Under the pieces are notes generated by a model. The model saw nothing but the letters and a program-made list of their open reading frames with translations. It did not search any database and was not told the origin of the DNA. A stretch of DNA of 64,000 nucleotides, from NCBI RefSeq assembly GCF_020740795.1, contig NC_067305.1, positions 1,178,001-1,242,000 on the forward strand. The letters run 5' to 3'. Shown here in pieces: positions 23,374 through 33,824 of this stretch. Made by a program: the position numbers and the translations under genes. How positions within the stretch are numbered: position 1 is the first letter of the stretch; each line of letters starts with the position of its first letter. Source of the stretch: Apus apus. Taxonomy: Eukaryota > Chordata > Aves > Apodiformes > Apodidae.

Positions 23374-25644
23374 ACCAACCACCACGCCTGTGGAGCTTCC
23401 CACGGTGCTGTTTGTGGCAGGCTGGTTGCTCTGGAGTCTTCCTGAGGACAAAAGCAGTGGAGACGTGTTTGGGAAACAAAACAACTGGTGTTAAGTCTGG
23501 TTTTTGGAGAGAGCATGGCCTCTTCTGGCTGGAAGGGGGGGAAACACCACGGCTGGGTGAGAGGCAGGGTCCTTACCTAAAGCAAGGAAGAAATTTTGTG
23601 TTTTGTGTTTTGTTTTTGTTGTTTTGGTTTTTTTTAATCTCCAAGTCAAAGCCAGGGACCTGTTGGGGTTTTTTGTTGTGTGTATTTTGTTGTTTTTTTT
23701 TTTTTAAGCTGTATGGGAAGAGAGTGCCTGCTTGTGTTTGGAGCCCGTGTGATGAGTGCTGTGGGATGTGATGCAAAGCACTTGTGTGTATGTGATGCTT
23801 TTAATTTAAAGAGAAGCTGTTGGCTGCAGCTGCCCCTTCCTGCCTGTGTCTCTGTGTGTGCCAACACTGTCCCTGCCTCCTGCCCTCTCCAGTGCTCTGG
23901 GATACCAGTGCTGTTTCCTGTTCTCATTCAGATTTTCCTGGCTGTGTATATAGACCTTGACCTATTCTCTGGAGTGTGTGTATAAGCAATACTTTTCTGT
24001 CTTTTTTTTTTTTTTCCCCCCTTCTTTCCCTGAAACAAGCCTGTAGGGGTGGTGGTAGAAATATGATTGTCTCTCCCCAGTGCCACTGGTATCCTTAGGG
24101 TGAGCTGCTGAGCTGTGGGGAAGGGTGGTGAGGGGCTGTTCTGTTCACTGCAGTCTTGACCACAAGTGTGTGACCACGTTTGCTGTCACACCAGTGCCTG
24201 GCTCAGGCTCTTGGTGCTACCTCTGTGTGTTGCAGGTTCTGGGAGGCACTGGCTGGGACCTCACTGCTCCTGAGCACCCAGTCTCCAAAGCCCAAAATAG
24301 CAGCCACATCTTCACCCTGCAGCTTTGCTGTCTCTGAGATGTAATTTTGATGTAATTTCTGAAACGCAGTTTCAACACAAGGACATCATTGCAGGTCTTG
24401 CTGCAGGAGCCTGGGGCTTGGTTTGAAAATCATCCAAGGGCCTCGCAGCCCCTGTCTTGTTGCACGTTGCGTTCACTGGCCCTGTTGAACTTGATGTGGA
24501 AGAGTCACTGGAAAGCACTGAGGTGTTGTCAAAGTGGGATCATGAAGCTGGCGAGCAGGTTGAGGTGAAAAGCCATGTGCTTTGAGGCAGGATCTGTCAC
24601 TGTGTCTGTCTTGTGGGGTGTTGCCCTGTGGGGCAGCAGAGCCCGGGGCTGGGGGGTCTCTGCACCATGGGTGGAGGTGGTTGGTAGCTGCTGCTGTGGA
24701 TTTCTTGTCTGGTGTGGATTGCCTCCTGCCTAAATCCTGGCAGGCAGGCCTCAGGAGATGTGGCTTCCTTCTCCAGGAAGGAGGAGATGGTTGGGGCACT
24801 CAGGAGGTCTCAGTTGTGGGGTGGTTTCACATTGGTTTCTGTCTGTTCTGCAGCAGGAGGAGGGAGTCGAGCAGGGGGCACAGGGTGAGCTACCCTGGGC
24901 CTCCTGGGGGTGGGGGATGAAAGGGGGGTTTGCCTCTTGCCCTGTGACACAGGTGTCTCCCCAGAGGGGTCTCAGGAGCTACTAGGGGGTGGGAACATGT
25001 GATCTGTGCTGCACCTGGGGGTGCTGTGGGGGGAGATGATACAGCCCCTTGCTGTTCCATCCCCGCATCCTGCTCCTCTCTCACTGGGGACTTTGCACCA
25101 CTTTTCTCCCTTTGGAGCTGCCTTGGCAGCAGGTTGACTCCTCCTGACTTCTCAGGCTTGGCAGGAAGGGCTAGTGATTGCCAAGCCATGGCCAGTCTGT
25201 GTTGGCAACGAGCACAGCAGGAATGTGCTGTTGGATGGACTTTGGTGGGAAAGCTGGCACAGAGTCCTCCCCCCACCCCACCATGGTGGCTGCAGGGCAG
25301 GAGCAGAGTCCCCAGCCGTGCTCCCTGCAGGGTTCCACTGCCAGAGGGTGTGTTGGGTGTGTGTGTGTGTCCCAGCTCAAGCAGGGGAGCAGGTGACACT
25401 GTCGTGACGCTGTTGTGACGCTGCAGCTGGAGTTTGCTGTGGCCTGTTCACTGGGGAAAAGAGCAAAGCTGATGTGAGCTTGTGGTGTTGGTGTGTGAGC
25501 TGTGAGCACTGAAAGGGCCCTCCTCGAGTCTGTGTGATAACGTCTGTGACCTTGTGGCATTGTTATAGAGATGACATCATATGGTGGGAAAACAAAAACC
25601 ATAAAGAGCGTTGTAACTTTTCCATGCAAAACGATCTAACTGGC

Positions 25645-25650
25645 ATTAAA
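25645..25650 (+). terminator. ATTAAA, possible distal FZR1 poly(A) signal
   Basis: Common variant hexamer followed within 30 bp by T- and G-rich sequence. After it the composition returns to GC-rich intergenic DNA, which makes this the better candidate for the main transcript end. Confidence 0.45.
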
Positions 25651-25699
25651 CAAGTTGTGAATTTATGTCTCCTGGGCTTTATGGCTTCATTTTTATGAG

Positions 25700-27430
25700 T
25701 CCCTGGTCACTCCGGAGCTGCCCAGGCTGGGTTCAGAGCCCCCAGGGTCCCTGCAGCAGCTGCCCCTCGCTCTTGGAGTCCCAGCTTTCTCAGCCCAGGT
25801 CTTGCCTGTGGTTGATGGATCCCCTCTGCTCGCTCCTGTTTGCTTTCCTGCTGCTGGAAAAGCAAGGAGGGACAGCCCCAGTTCTCCCTGCCCAGCTCTC
25901 CTCTGCAGGCCAGGAAAGGATCAAAGGTGTCCCTGTCCTGGCACAGCCCCTGGCAGCCCCCTCCCCACACTCTCTCCGTGGTGTGGGGCAGTTTCTTGGA
26001 GACCATTCTAGCATTGTTGGCTCTGGGGCCAGAGCTGGGGGGAGCCCAGACCCTGGGCCCTACAGGGCACCCTTCAGACGGGTGTCCTGCTTTCCCTGAA
26101 CAGGCTTGAACCTGAGCCTTTGCCAGGGGAAGGAGAAACCCTTTCCCTGGCAGCCAGAGCCTTGTGCCCTGGCCTCGCCAGCCTGGCTGTGCCTCAGTTT
26201 CCCTGGGGTGGAGAAGGGAAGGCTGCAAGCAAGGATCTGGTTGTGGAGAGGGATGTGGTGGCTCTTCTGTCTGTGCTGGCTGGGTCCCACTAGCTGTGGG
26301 GATCCCCAACTCCCCTTTCAGCCCCATCAGATCCTGCTGCCCTTAAGGACATCCTGAAAGTGGGGTACAGCCCTGTGTCCCCCTCACATGTGTCCTCTGC
26401 CCTGCTTGAGCCCACAGGCTGCTGCTGGGACCGTGAGCCTCTTGACAGCTCCCTCCCCCCACCAGCAACGAGTAGGTAAGGCTGGTGGGGCTGTGCCAGG
26501 TGCCCCTGCTGAAGCAGGCCCTGTGCTGGAAGACCACCCCCAGGGGTGGGAGGCTGTGGGACACAGCTGGTCCATGGGGCTGAGGGCAGGGAGGACCCCC
26601 AGTACAGCCTCAGCTCCAGCATTGCCTACCACCCTGGGCAAGGGGTCCACAGTGTCTGAGGGGAGGAGGACCCCTGTCCCCATGTACAGAGCTGAGCTGG
26701 GGGAGGTTTGGGACAGGATGTCACGGATCTGAGAAGAGAAACCAGTGGATCATGGAACTGTTAGTGCCTCAGTGTCCCCACCTTGTGGGTGGGGGGAGCC
26801 TCAGGATGCCTCAACCAGATCAGGATGGGGTTGAGCTCAAGGGCTCTGGGGCTAGGAGGACCCTCCCAGGGGGGGTGCATGTCTTGCCCTGCCCCAACCC
26901 AGCTCTGCTCTTCCCCCTAGCACCTGCACAAGGTGATCTGGTGGGACCCTGTTGTCCCTGCCATGCACCTGGGACCCTTCCTCTGGCAGGAGAGACCCAT
27001 CTGGGTGAAAGGAGCACAGTAAGAGCTGGGGGGCTGGCTGCACCCCCTCTCTCTCCCTTCCCCTTTGCTCCCCACTTGTCACCCGCAGCCCAAGCCCCCA
27101 GGCACTGGGGAGCAGCTCAGGGCTTTCCTTCTGCCACCCTGTCTTGGTGTCAACATGTGGAGTCTTCTCCATACACCAGGAAAAGCCACCAACTGTTTCT
27201 GCTGCCACCCTGGTCCCTTCCTGGGGCACAGGTAGAGGAGAGGGGGTGCTTGTTCTGAGGCATCTGGCCTGGCAGGGTGCTGCTGGGCGCTGACTCCCCT
27301 TCCCGCCAGCTCCCCAACTCCTGCCTGGGATCAGGGAACTCACAGCCTCCCTCCACTTGTCCCAGTGAATAAGGCACCATGTGTCTTTGGGGAGGGGGCA
27401 ACATGCTCCCCTCACCCCATCCCCAAGCAC
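25700..27430. other. Intergenic, nothing recognised
   Basis: GC-rich sequence between the convergent FZR1 and GRAMD2-like genes. Open frames occur on both strands but none shows a domain, splice-consistent structure or biased composition that I would support. No CR1 copy is present. Confidence 0.5.
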
Positions 27431-27451
27431 CCCACAGACAGGGGGCACATC

Positions 27452-27457
27452 TTTATT
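27452..27457 (-). terminator. Minus-strand AATAAA, end of the GRAMD2-like transcript
   Basis: TTTATT on the plus strand, about 465 bp beyond the GRAMD2-like stop codon, gives AATAAA on the minus strand. This implies a 3' UTR of roughly 480-490 nt. The adjacent AATAAAATAAAA on the plus strand could act in the other direction too. Confidence 0.6.
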
Positions 27458-27920
27458 AATAAAATAAAATTGTTCTATCCCTTTGTCTCTGCCTTGTCCA
27501 GCACTGGGGCCCTCTCTGCCTGCCCCCCAGACTTGGCAAGGACAGGTGGGTGGTGGGTGCCTGAGCCCAGCCAGCCCCTGGGTGCTTCTCTGTCCATCCC
27601 TGGCAGCTGCTGAAGTTCCTCCTGCTTCTGCTCAGGGGGGGGGAGACACGGCAGGGGCAAGACAGAGGCCACCACCCCCAGCTGGTGTGGGTTCCTCAGG
27701 TGTATTATGGAGGCTGGAAGGCACTTGGTGATGGATCCCCGTTCCCTGGGAGGTGGAGGAAGAGCTGGGAGCAGCCTCCAAGCCCATCCCCCTGGCTGGA
27801 GCTGAGCTGAGCACGGCTGGGTCCCTGCTGAACTCAGGTCATCTTGTGGCTGGGGGGGGGATATGCAGGGTGAGGGGGTGGCCCCGCTGCGCTGGGACAG
27901 AGGGGCCCCACACCCACCAC

Positions 27921-30344
27921 TCACTGCTGTGACAGGGTGAGGTCTGGCCAAGCCCCCATGGACGCCAGCTGCTGCTCCAGCTCCAGGATGCGCAGACCGA
28001 TGTAGGCTGAGGACAGGAGCAGGGCCACCATCCTGGGGGACAGGCCACGTCAGGCACTGGGGCTGGGGACACCATGGCAGGCCAGCATGGGGGAACCCTG
28101 GGCTGCCAGCACCGTGTTGCAGAGCCTGGGCCCTGGTGCAGCAGGGACCCGGGGGTGTCCCAAAGCCCCGAGGTGCTTGAGCAGGTTTTGGGGACTCACA
28201 GCATCAGGTAGATGAGGATGATGGTGTTGAGGGGGCTCAGCTGTGCGATGGTCCGGGCCCATAGGGCAGTAGTGGGGGTCCCTGCCAGGACAAGGTGGTG
28301 TCAGTGCTGGCTCTGCCCAGTACCAGGGGCCAGCCCCAGGGCCAAGCCCCAGCAGCAACCCCCTCCCCAGGGCCCCCTGACCCACCCCACAAGCTGCATG
28401 GCTTTGCCAAGGGCAGCTGCTCATCACTGCTCAGCACCAGCGCCGTCACCTCCTCCTCCTCTGCTGGCCTTGGGGTCGGGCTGGGCCCATCTGTATCCAA
28501 CCAGGAGATATTCAGTGAGTGCCCCAGGACCAGGGGGGTCCTGGGGACCCAGCAGGGCACACTGGGCCACCAGGATCTGATCCCATGCTCCCTGGCACTG
28601 CAGGGCTGGGCGGCCCCTCCTGGACCAAGGGAGCAGAGCCAGGAGCCGTCAGCTCGCCCACCCAGCTGGGGCACAGGGCAGCTGCTCACCTGGCAGCTCT
28701 TGGAGGCTGTTGGGCTCTGGGGTGCTCTGCTCCAGGCCCGACTGGCTCGAGGTCTGAAAGAGGGCAAGCCTTGGTCATGGTGCATGTCCCCAAGACAGCT
28801 GCTCAATGGTCATGGGGTCATGAGTGGGACCTGACAGGACTTGTGCCAGCCCCAAGGAGGGAGGTCTGAGGGTTCTCGCGTATCCACTGCCTGGGGCTGG
28901 GGCTTTTCAACTCCACATTTCCACCCAAAAGCCTTCCCGGGGTGCAAGCACCCACAAAACATGGGCTTTCACTGCTGCACCCACTCCTGTCCCAGCCCAG
29001 GGGACCAGGACTGCGCCTCCCTCTGCCAAAATCTTCCCACTGACCATTTCCCAGCCTTACCAGAGACCTCCTACGGATTTCCTTGGTGCTTGGAGAAGCT
29101 GGAGGGCTCCAGTCATTGTCCTGGACAAGGAAAGATAAAGAGGGGTGCTGGGGGGTGCAGGCCACCCCCATGGCCCTGCAGTGGGGGGACAGAGCCCCCA
29201 AGTGCCCAGCCTCCTGCCCATGCAGCACAGACCTGCAGGTGTTTGCAGACTGACTTCAGGAGCTGGTACGTGGCCTCCCGCCGGTGCAAAGAGACGAAGA
29301 GGAACTGTCAGGGAGCAGGAGAAGGGTTTGCAGCAGAGCTGCTCCCTCAGGTCCAGAGCCCACCGACCACAGGGACCAGGACACCCCACGTAGCCCCGGG
29401 CTGAGCTGCCCCCCAGCACTGTCCCCACTCTCACCTTCTCCCCCTCGGCTGTGCGGATGCTGAGTGCGTTGGGCACCAGGAGCGCCGTGTTGGTTTTCTT
29501 CATGGCTGAGACAGAGGCAACAGGGACCACCACCTGCAGCAGGGGTCCAGGCAGTGTCACCACGGCCCTGGCTGCTGCTTGTGCCCCCCGCCAGAGCTGC
29601 TGGTCCCCTGCCCGTCCCCAGCCCACCTTGATGTCCTTGAGCAGGAGGCTGGAGTGGAAGCAGATGTGGCAGGAGGAGATGTAGAGGCGGCCGTGGTAGG
29701 GCACCTCCCTCTGCCAGGCGCAGGAGAAGCAGCCCAGCAGCACGTCCTGCTCGGCCAGCTGCCCGAAGGCTCTGCGGTAGCTGCTGACACGCTTGCTCAG
29801 CTGCGGGGGAGGCCAGGGCGTGAGGCTGGTGTGGTGCAGTGCTCAGGGGCACCCCGGGCACCCCGCAGCCCCCTGCTTCGTTGCCACCTCTGCCATGAAA
29901 CCAGGACGGGCCCTTCCTTGGCACCGGTCTTGCAGAGAGAGTCATTCCAGCACTCTGAGGCTGGGATCCCACTCCTGGGCCCCAGTGTCCCAAGACTCAC
30001 CGATGGGGACAGGTGTCCCACGGCCTGCTCTGGCTCCTTGCAGAAGGAGGGGTCACAGGTTTTGGATCTGGCAGGGAGCAGAGAGTAGGGGCGAGCTGGG
30101 GGGGGGGGCTGTGCACAAGTGTGGCCATCCCACCCCCTTGGCCAGGCAAGAGCACCCGGGGGCACAGCCAAGCCCGGCGAGGGGGGGCTGAGGCTGGGCA
30201 CAGGGATGTGCCCCCAGCAAGGGGCAGCACCCACCTGGTAAGCACGGGCTGCCCCCTCCGGGCGCCGCTGCCCCGCTCCTCCAGGCTCTGCCACCGCTTC
30301 TCCTCCAGCCCCGCTCTGCAGCCCCGCCGCTGCTTCCCCGGCAT
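27921..30344 (-). CDS. GRAM-domain, single-pass membrane protein of the GRAMD2 family
   Basis: The coding exons on minus are 30344-30235, 30067-30001, 29800-29627, 29533-29435, 29304-29233, 29120-29061, 28753-28690, 28490-28386, 28281-28200 and 28032-27921. They give 945 nt and 314 aa, and every phase closes. The ATG lies just after an acceptor at 30363/30364, so a 5' non-coding exon is expected. The N-terminus is basic and polar. The GRAM domain spans about residues 65-172, with VPYHGRLYISSCHICFHSSL, MKKTNTALLVPNAL and YQLLKSVCKHL as hallmarks. An acidic stretch EEEE follows, then one hydrophobic helix (about 268-292) and a short C-terminal tail with LELEQQLASMG. This is the layout of GRAMD2A and GRAMD2B (GRAMD3). 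GRAMD2A is known to mark ER-plasma membrane contacts through PI(4,5)P2 binding by the GRAM domain; the same role here is inference. It could be a third paralogue; see findings. Confidence 0.88.
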
Positions 30345-31083
30345 TGCTGGAGCCCGGAGGCAGCTGCGGGAGCCGAGACAGGTGAGCGGGGACAGTCCCC
30401 AAGCGGCCCATCCCTGCGGCACAGCAGCTCCCACGGCGCTGCCACCAGCCGGTCCCTCCCTCGGGGCGGGGGGCTTGGGGACAGCACAGGAGAGCCAAGC
30501 GGTGGCACAAGCGCCCCTGCCCCGCGGTGACAGGCCACCAGCCGCGGCCCCCGCAGCTCTTGGTGCGCGGGGCTCCCCTCGTGCTGCTCCGCAGCCCCCA
30601 CGGTGCCCCCATCAGCTCCCGGGGCTCACGTGGCGGGCACAAACCCCCCATCACGGCATCTCCACGGGGAGACAGGGGGATCGTGGCTCTACCAGGCCCC
30701 TGCCTGCCCCTGTGACTCAGTTTCCCCAGCAGCAGAGCCCTGCCGGGCACAGGGCAGTGATTCGTCCCGCAGGGAGCGGCACAACTGCCGTCGCACCAGC
30801 AGCTCCGGGAAAACCGCGCCCGGCCCGGCGGCCTCCCCGGTGCACGGCCCCGGTCCCCGGAGCCTCCCGCACTCTGCCCTGGCAGGAGGGACGGGCTGTG
30901 CCGGGGGACGCCTGGTCCCCCGGGAGCCTCCTCCACTCCCACCGGCGGGTGGGGACCGCGGGGGTCACGGCGCTTGGGTCCCCCCAGGGGCTCCGAGCAA
31001 GGATGCGTGGCCGGGCTGGCTCCGGAGGGACCCGCAGGTGGGCAGCAGAGCCCCCTGGACAGAGCAGCCCACCCCTGCTGTAC

Positions 31084-31260
31084 CTGGTAGCGGCCACAGC
31101 CGAGCCCTCCTGTCCCGTCCTGTCCCGGGCTGCAGCCCCGCTCGTGTCCCGCTCCTGCTCCTTCCCGAGCCCTTCCCGGCCGCAGCCGCCTCCTCCTCCT
31201 CCTCCTCCCGCTGAAGAAGGGCGGCAGGCGGGGCCGAGACCGGCGGCAGCAGGTTTGCAG
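31084..31260 (-). other. Candidate 5' non-coding exon and promoter of the GRAMD2-like gene
   Basis: On the minus strand a GC-rich segment with a GAGGAGGAGGAGGAGG tract ends in a good donor, CTACCAG|GTACAG (31084/31083). Joining it to the acceptor at 30363 would put the GRAMD2-like ATG in the second exon. The open frame through this segment does not continue in the coding frame, so it is most likely untranslated. The start is not defined. Confidence 0.4.
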
Positions 31261-31379
31261 GGAGGTGTCGGGGCAAAAGCCAGCGCGGGGCTGGCCGGAG
31301 GGGCCCACACAGCCCGGGGGGTGCAAAGGGTTGAGCGGGCATCGCTGCCATTGCCCCGGCGCGGCCAGGACGGGCCACA

Positions 31380-32530
31380 CGCTCCCGGTGGGATGTGGGA
31401 GCCTCCCTGCCACCGTGCCCACCACGGCCATGTCATCGGGGCGGGGGGACACGGGGCAGGGGGCTTCTGCACGGGTGTGCCAAGGGTTGGTGGGGCGATG
31501 CTGGCACCAGCCCCCTCGGCAGTGAAAGCCCCATGGACAGCACAAGGGGCAGAGAGGGGCACAAAGCACCCTCACCCAAAGACCTGTCCACGCCAGAAGG
31601 TTCCCTGGCCATGGACTTCTGCATCCTCTGGAGCAGTGTGGGGCAGGAGCCTGACCAGGGAGGGGGTTCAGAAACACCCCCAGGTGTGTCTGCGTTGGCC
31701 AGAGTTGCCTATCCACCATCTCCTGCCCCGACATGCAGGGGACATGCAGCACCCAAAACAAGCACTGAGTGGGTGAAAACGTGCTCTGCAGGCACCTCTG
31801 TGTCCACAGCCCTCAGCCAGGGGCGGGGGAGGGTGGTCAGCTACCCCCAAACCAAGCTGCAGATGTACACACCCCACTTCCAGGCAGAGCTGACAGGTGG
31901 AGCAGTACACCCTGTAATCCTCCAGGCACCCCACAGCATCACCTGCCCTGTGCCTACTCCCACTTCTGACCCCATGAGCAAAGTCTCTCTTGCTCCCCAT
32001 CCTTTCCCCAGGCAGTTCTGTGGGGCAGGTTTGGCTTCTGCCCTCCCCCTGCGGGGGGTCTCTGCTGTGGGGCAGAGGGTGGCTGCCAGAGACCAAGCCC
32101 CAGGCATGGGCAGTGCTGAGAAACTTGGGGAGGGGGCAAGACTGGGCTGGGGGCTCTGCCCAGAGCCAAGGGTCCAGGTGGCTGGTGGGGAGAGGCCTTT
32201 GCTCCCTGTGGGGAACTGGGGCCACCAGCCCTGACCTTGGCCCCCACCCTGGCACAGCCTTTGCTCTCTGGGCCAGGGCTGATAAAGCCTTTCCTGCAGC
32301 TCCAGCTGCTACGGGGAACAGCCATAAACCCTGTGTACAGCCCAGCCCGGGCGACAGCGCAGCAGGGGGGCTGCTTCACCCCCCCGGGACCCAGCCCCAT
32401 CACCCCCAGGAGGGGTGCTCCAGCCTCCCCGGGAGCTGCCCCCTCGAGCCCCATGCCCCTGTGCCCCGCTGGTGGGCTCACCCCGCGTGTGCAGTCACAC
32501 CACACGCACACGCAGCCCCTGTCCCCCCAC
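31380..32530. other. Intergenic, nothing recognised
   Basis: No supported exon, repeat copy or RNA gene. Moderately GC-rich with several chance open frames. Confidence 0.45.
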
Positions 32531-32539
32531 ACCTCGCTC

Positions 32540-33400
32540 ACCCGTGCCCAAGGTTCCCGCGGCCGGACCCCAGGAGGGCGCCAGGCGGGCAGGGAGGGGG
32601 CTCGGAAGGGGGAAGGGGCTGTAGGGCGGCACCAGGACACCCCAGACGTGCCGCTCCGTGGAGCTGCCTGTGCCCCGGGGCACAGGAACTGCCCGCGGCC
32701 TGGGCAGCCCGCGGCACGGCCGGGGTCCCCGCCAGGACCCCCTGCAGCCCCCCGGCTCGGGTGGCCTCGTGTCTCAGCTCGTCTGCCCGGGAGCGGCACG
32801 TCCCGGCTGCAGCGCCGCGTCCCCGCGTGACTCACGGTCACGCAGCGTCACCCGCTCCCCACGGCGCCCGGACCCCGGGGCAGGGAGAAGGCTCCTTGTT
32901 TTTTCCCCCAGCGAAACGGTTACGGCGGAGGGGCGATGCCCCGCGGCCCCGCAGCCCCGCAGCCCCGCAGCACAGCCCTCCGGCCGCGGGGCCGGGGCCG
33001 AGCCCCAGGAGAAGGCGCCGGGAGCCCCGCGAGATCCGAGGCAGGTGATGCGTGGCAGCCGCGGCTGACGGCGAAGGGCGGGGAGAGCCCGGCGGCAGCT
33101 CCGGTGCCGAGAGCAGCGGGAACCGGGGGTCCCGGGGGTCCCGGGGCCCGGGCCCAGCGCAGCCCCCCCAGCCCCCCCCCGCCCCGAGCCCCCATTGGCC
33201 GCCTCTGCCCCGGGGGGCGGGGCACCAGCACAGGAACCAATCACCGGGCTCCGCTGCTTGCCGCGCGGCAGCCATTTTGTTTGCGGGCGCAGCCGCCATC
33301 GTTGTTGAGGGCGGCATCTCGGGGGGTCCCCGTGCCCCCCCCCCCTCCCCCCCGGGGCTCGGACCCCCCGCGTGGGGAATCAAAGGAAAAGGGGGGGCAG
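32540..33400. promoter_or_regulatory. CpG island with two CCAAT boxes, no assigned gene
   Basis: Dense CpG with a reverse CCAAT box (ATTGG 33194-33198), a GGGGCGGGGC box, a forward CCAAT box (33237-33241) and YY1-type motifs (GCCATTTTG at 33271, CCGCCATC near 33293). A donor-like GGCAG|GTGATG lies at about 33043 on plus. It sits between the 5' end of the GRAMD2-like gene and the 3' end of MFSD12, both on the minus strand, so it has no obvious coding partner. Confidence 0.55.
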
Positions 33401-33469
33401 CCTTGCGTCAACACCCCCTGTACGCCCCCCAGGAGGGCCCCAGAGAAGACACCAAGGGCTTCTGTCCAC

Positions 33470-33824
33470 GGTTAGAGGTTCTTTGTTGTGTGTGGGGTTT
33501 TTTTTGGTTGTGTTTTTCCTTTTTCTCTTCCTTTAAAAAGTGCCATTAGTACATACTGACCTTACAAAAGCAGGTTAAAATGAGGGCCGGGCAGACATCC
33601 CCCGTGCTGGGCCCGAGCCCAGGACCTTCTAGTGTTACAGGCGTGCGAGCGCAGGGTCACGGTCCCCGGGCCGAGCGCGGGGGACGGGCCGGAGGGAGGG
33701 ACGGGGCAGGGGCCAGCAGCACCCCCGGCCCAGCGCCCACATCCAGCACCGTCCCTGCCCGGGGGGCTCTCCCGGCAGAGCTCAGTGCCGTGGACACCCC
33801 AGCGGCCGAGGACGTGGGCCCTGC
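33470..33824 (-). other. MFSD12: Probable MFSD12 3' untranslated region
   Basis: Composition changes sharply at about 33470-33600 from CpG-rich to T- and A-rich, directly downstream of the MFSD12 stop on the minus strand. No canonical AATAAA is visible, so the 3' end is approximate. Confidence 0.4.

Larger units (their letters stand above)
22558..25670 (+). other. FZR1: Probable FZR1 3' untranslated region
   Basis: No coding exon follows the stop. The stretch has low-complexity T-rich tracts (23600-23706, 24000-24017) and an early AATAAA at 23368-23373. A later ATTAAA at 25645-25650 sits in AT-rich sequence typical of a transcript end. Two polyadenylation choices are therefore possible, giving 3' UTRs of about 0.8 or 3.1 kb. 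Extent is inferred. Confidence 0.5.

Noticed and set aside
29797-31761. 654-aa minus-strand open frame
   Set aside because: It overlaps real exons of the GRAMD2-like gene but runs through introns with GT-AG borders in a different frame over part of its length.
31380-33400. TEKTIP1 (C19orf71), expected from human synteny
   Set aside because: I saw no frame resembling its Trp/Tyr-rich sequence on either strand here or in 25.7-27.4 kb; it may be absent or too diverged to spot by eye.
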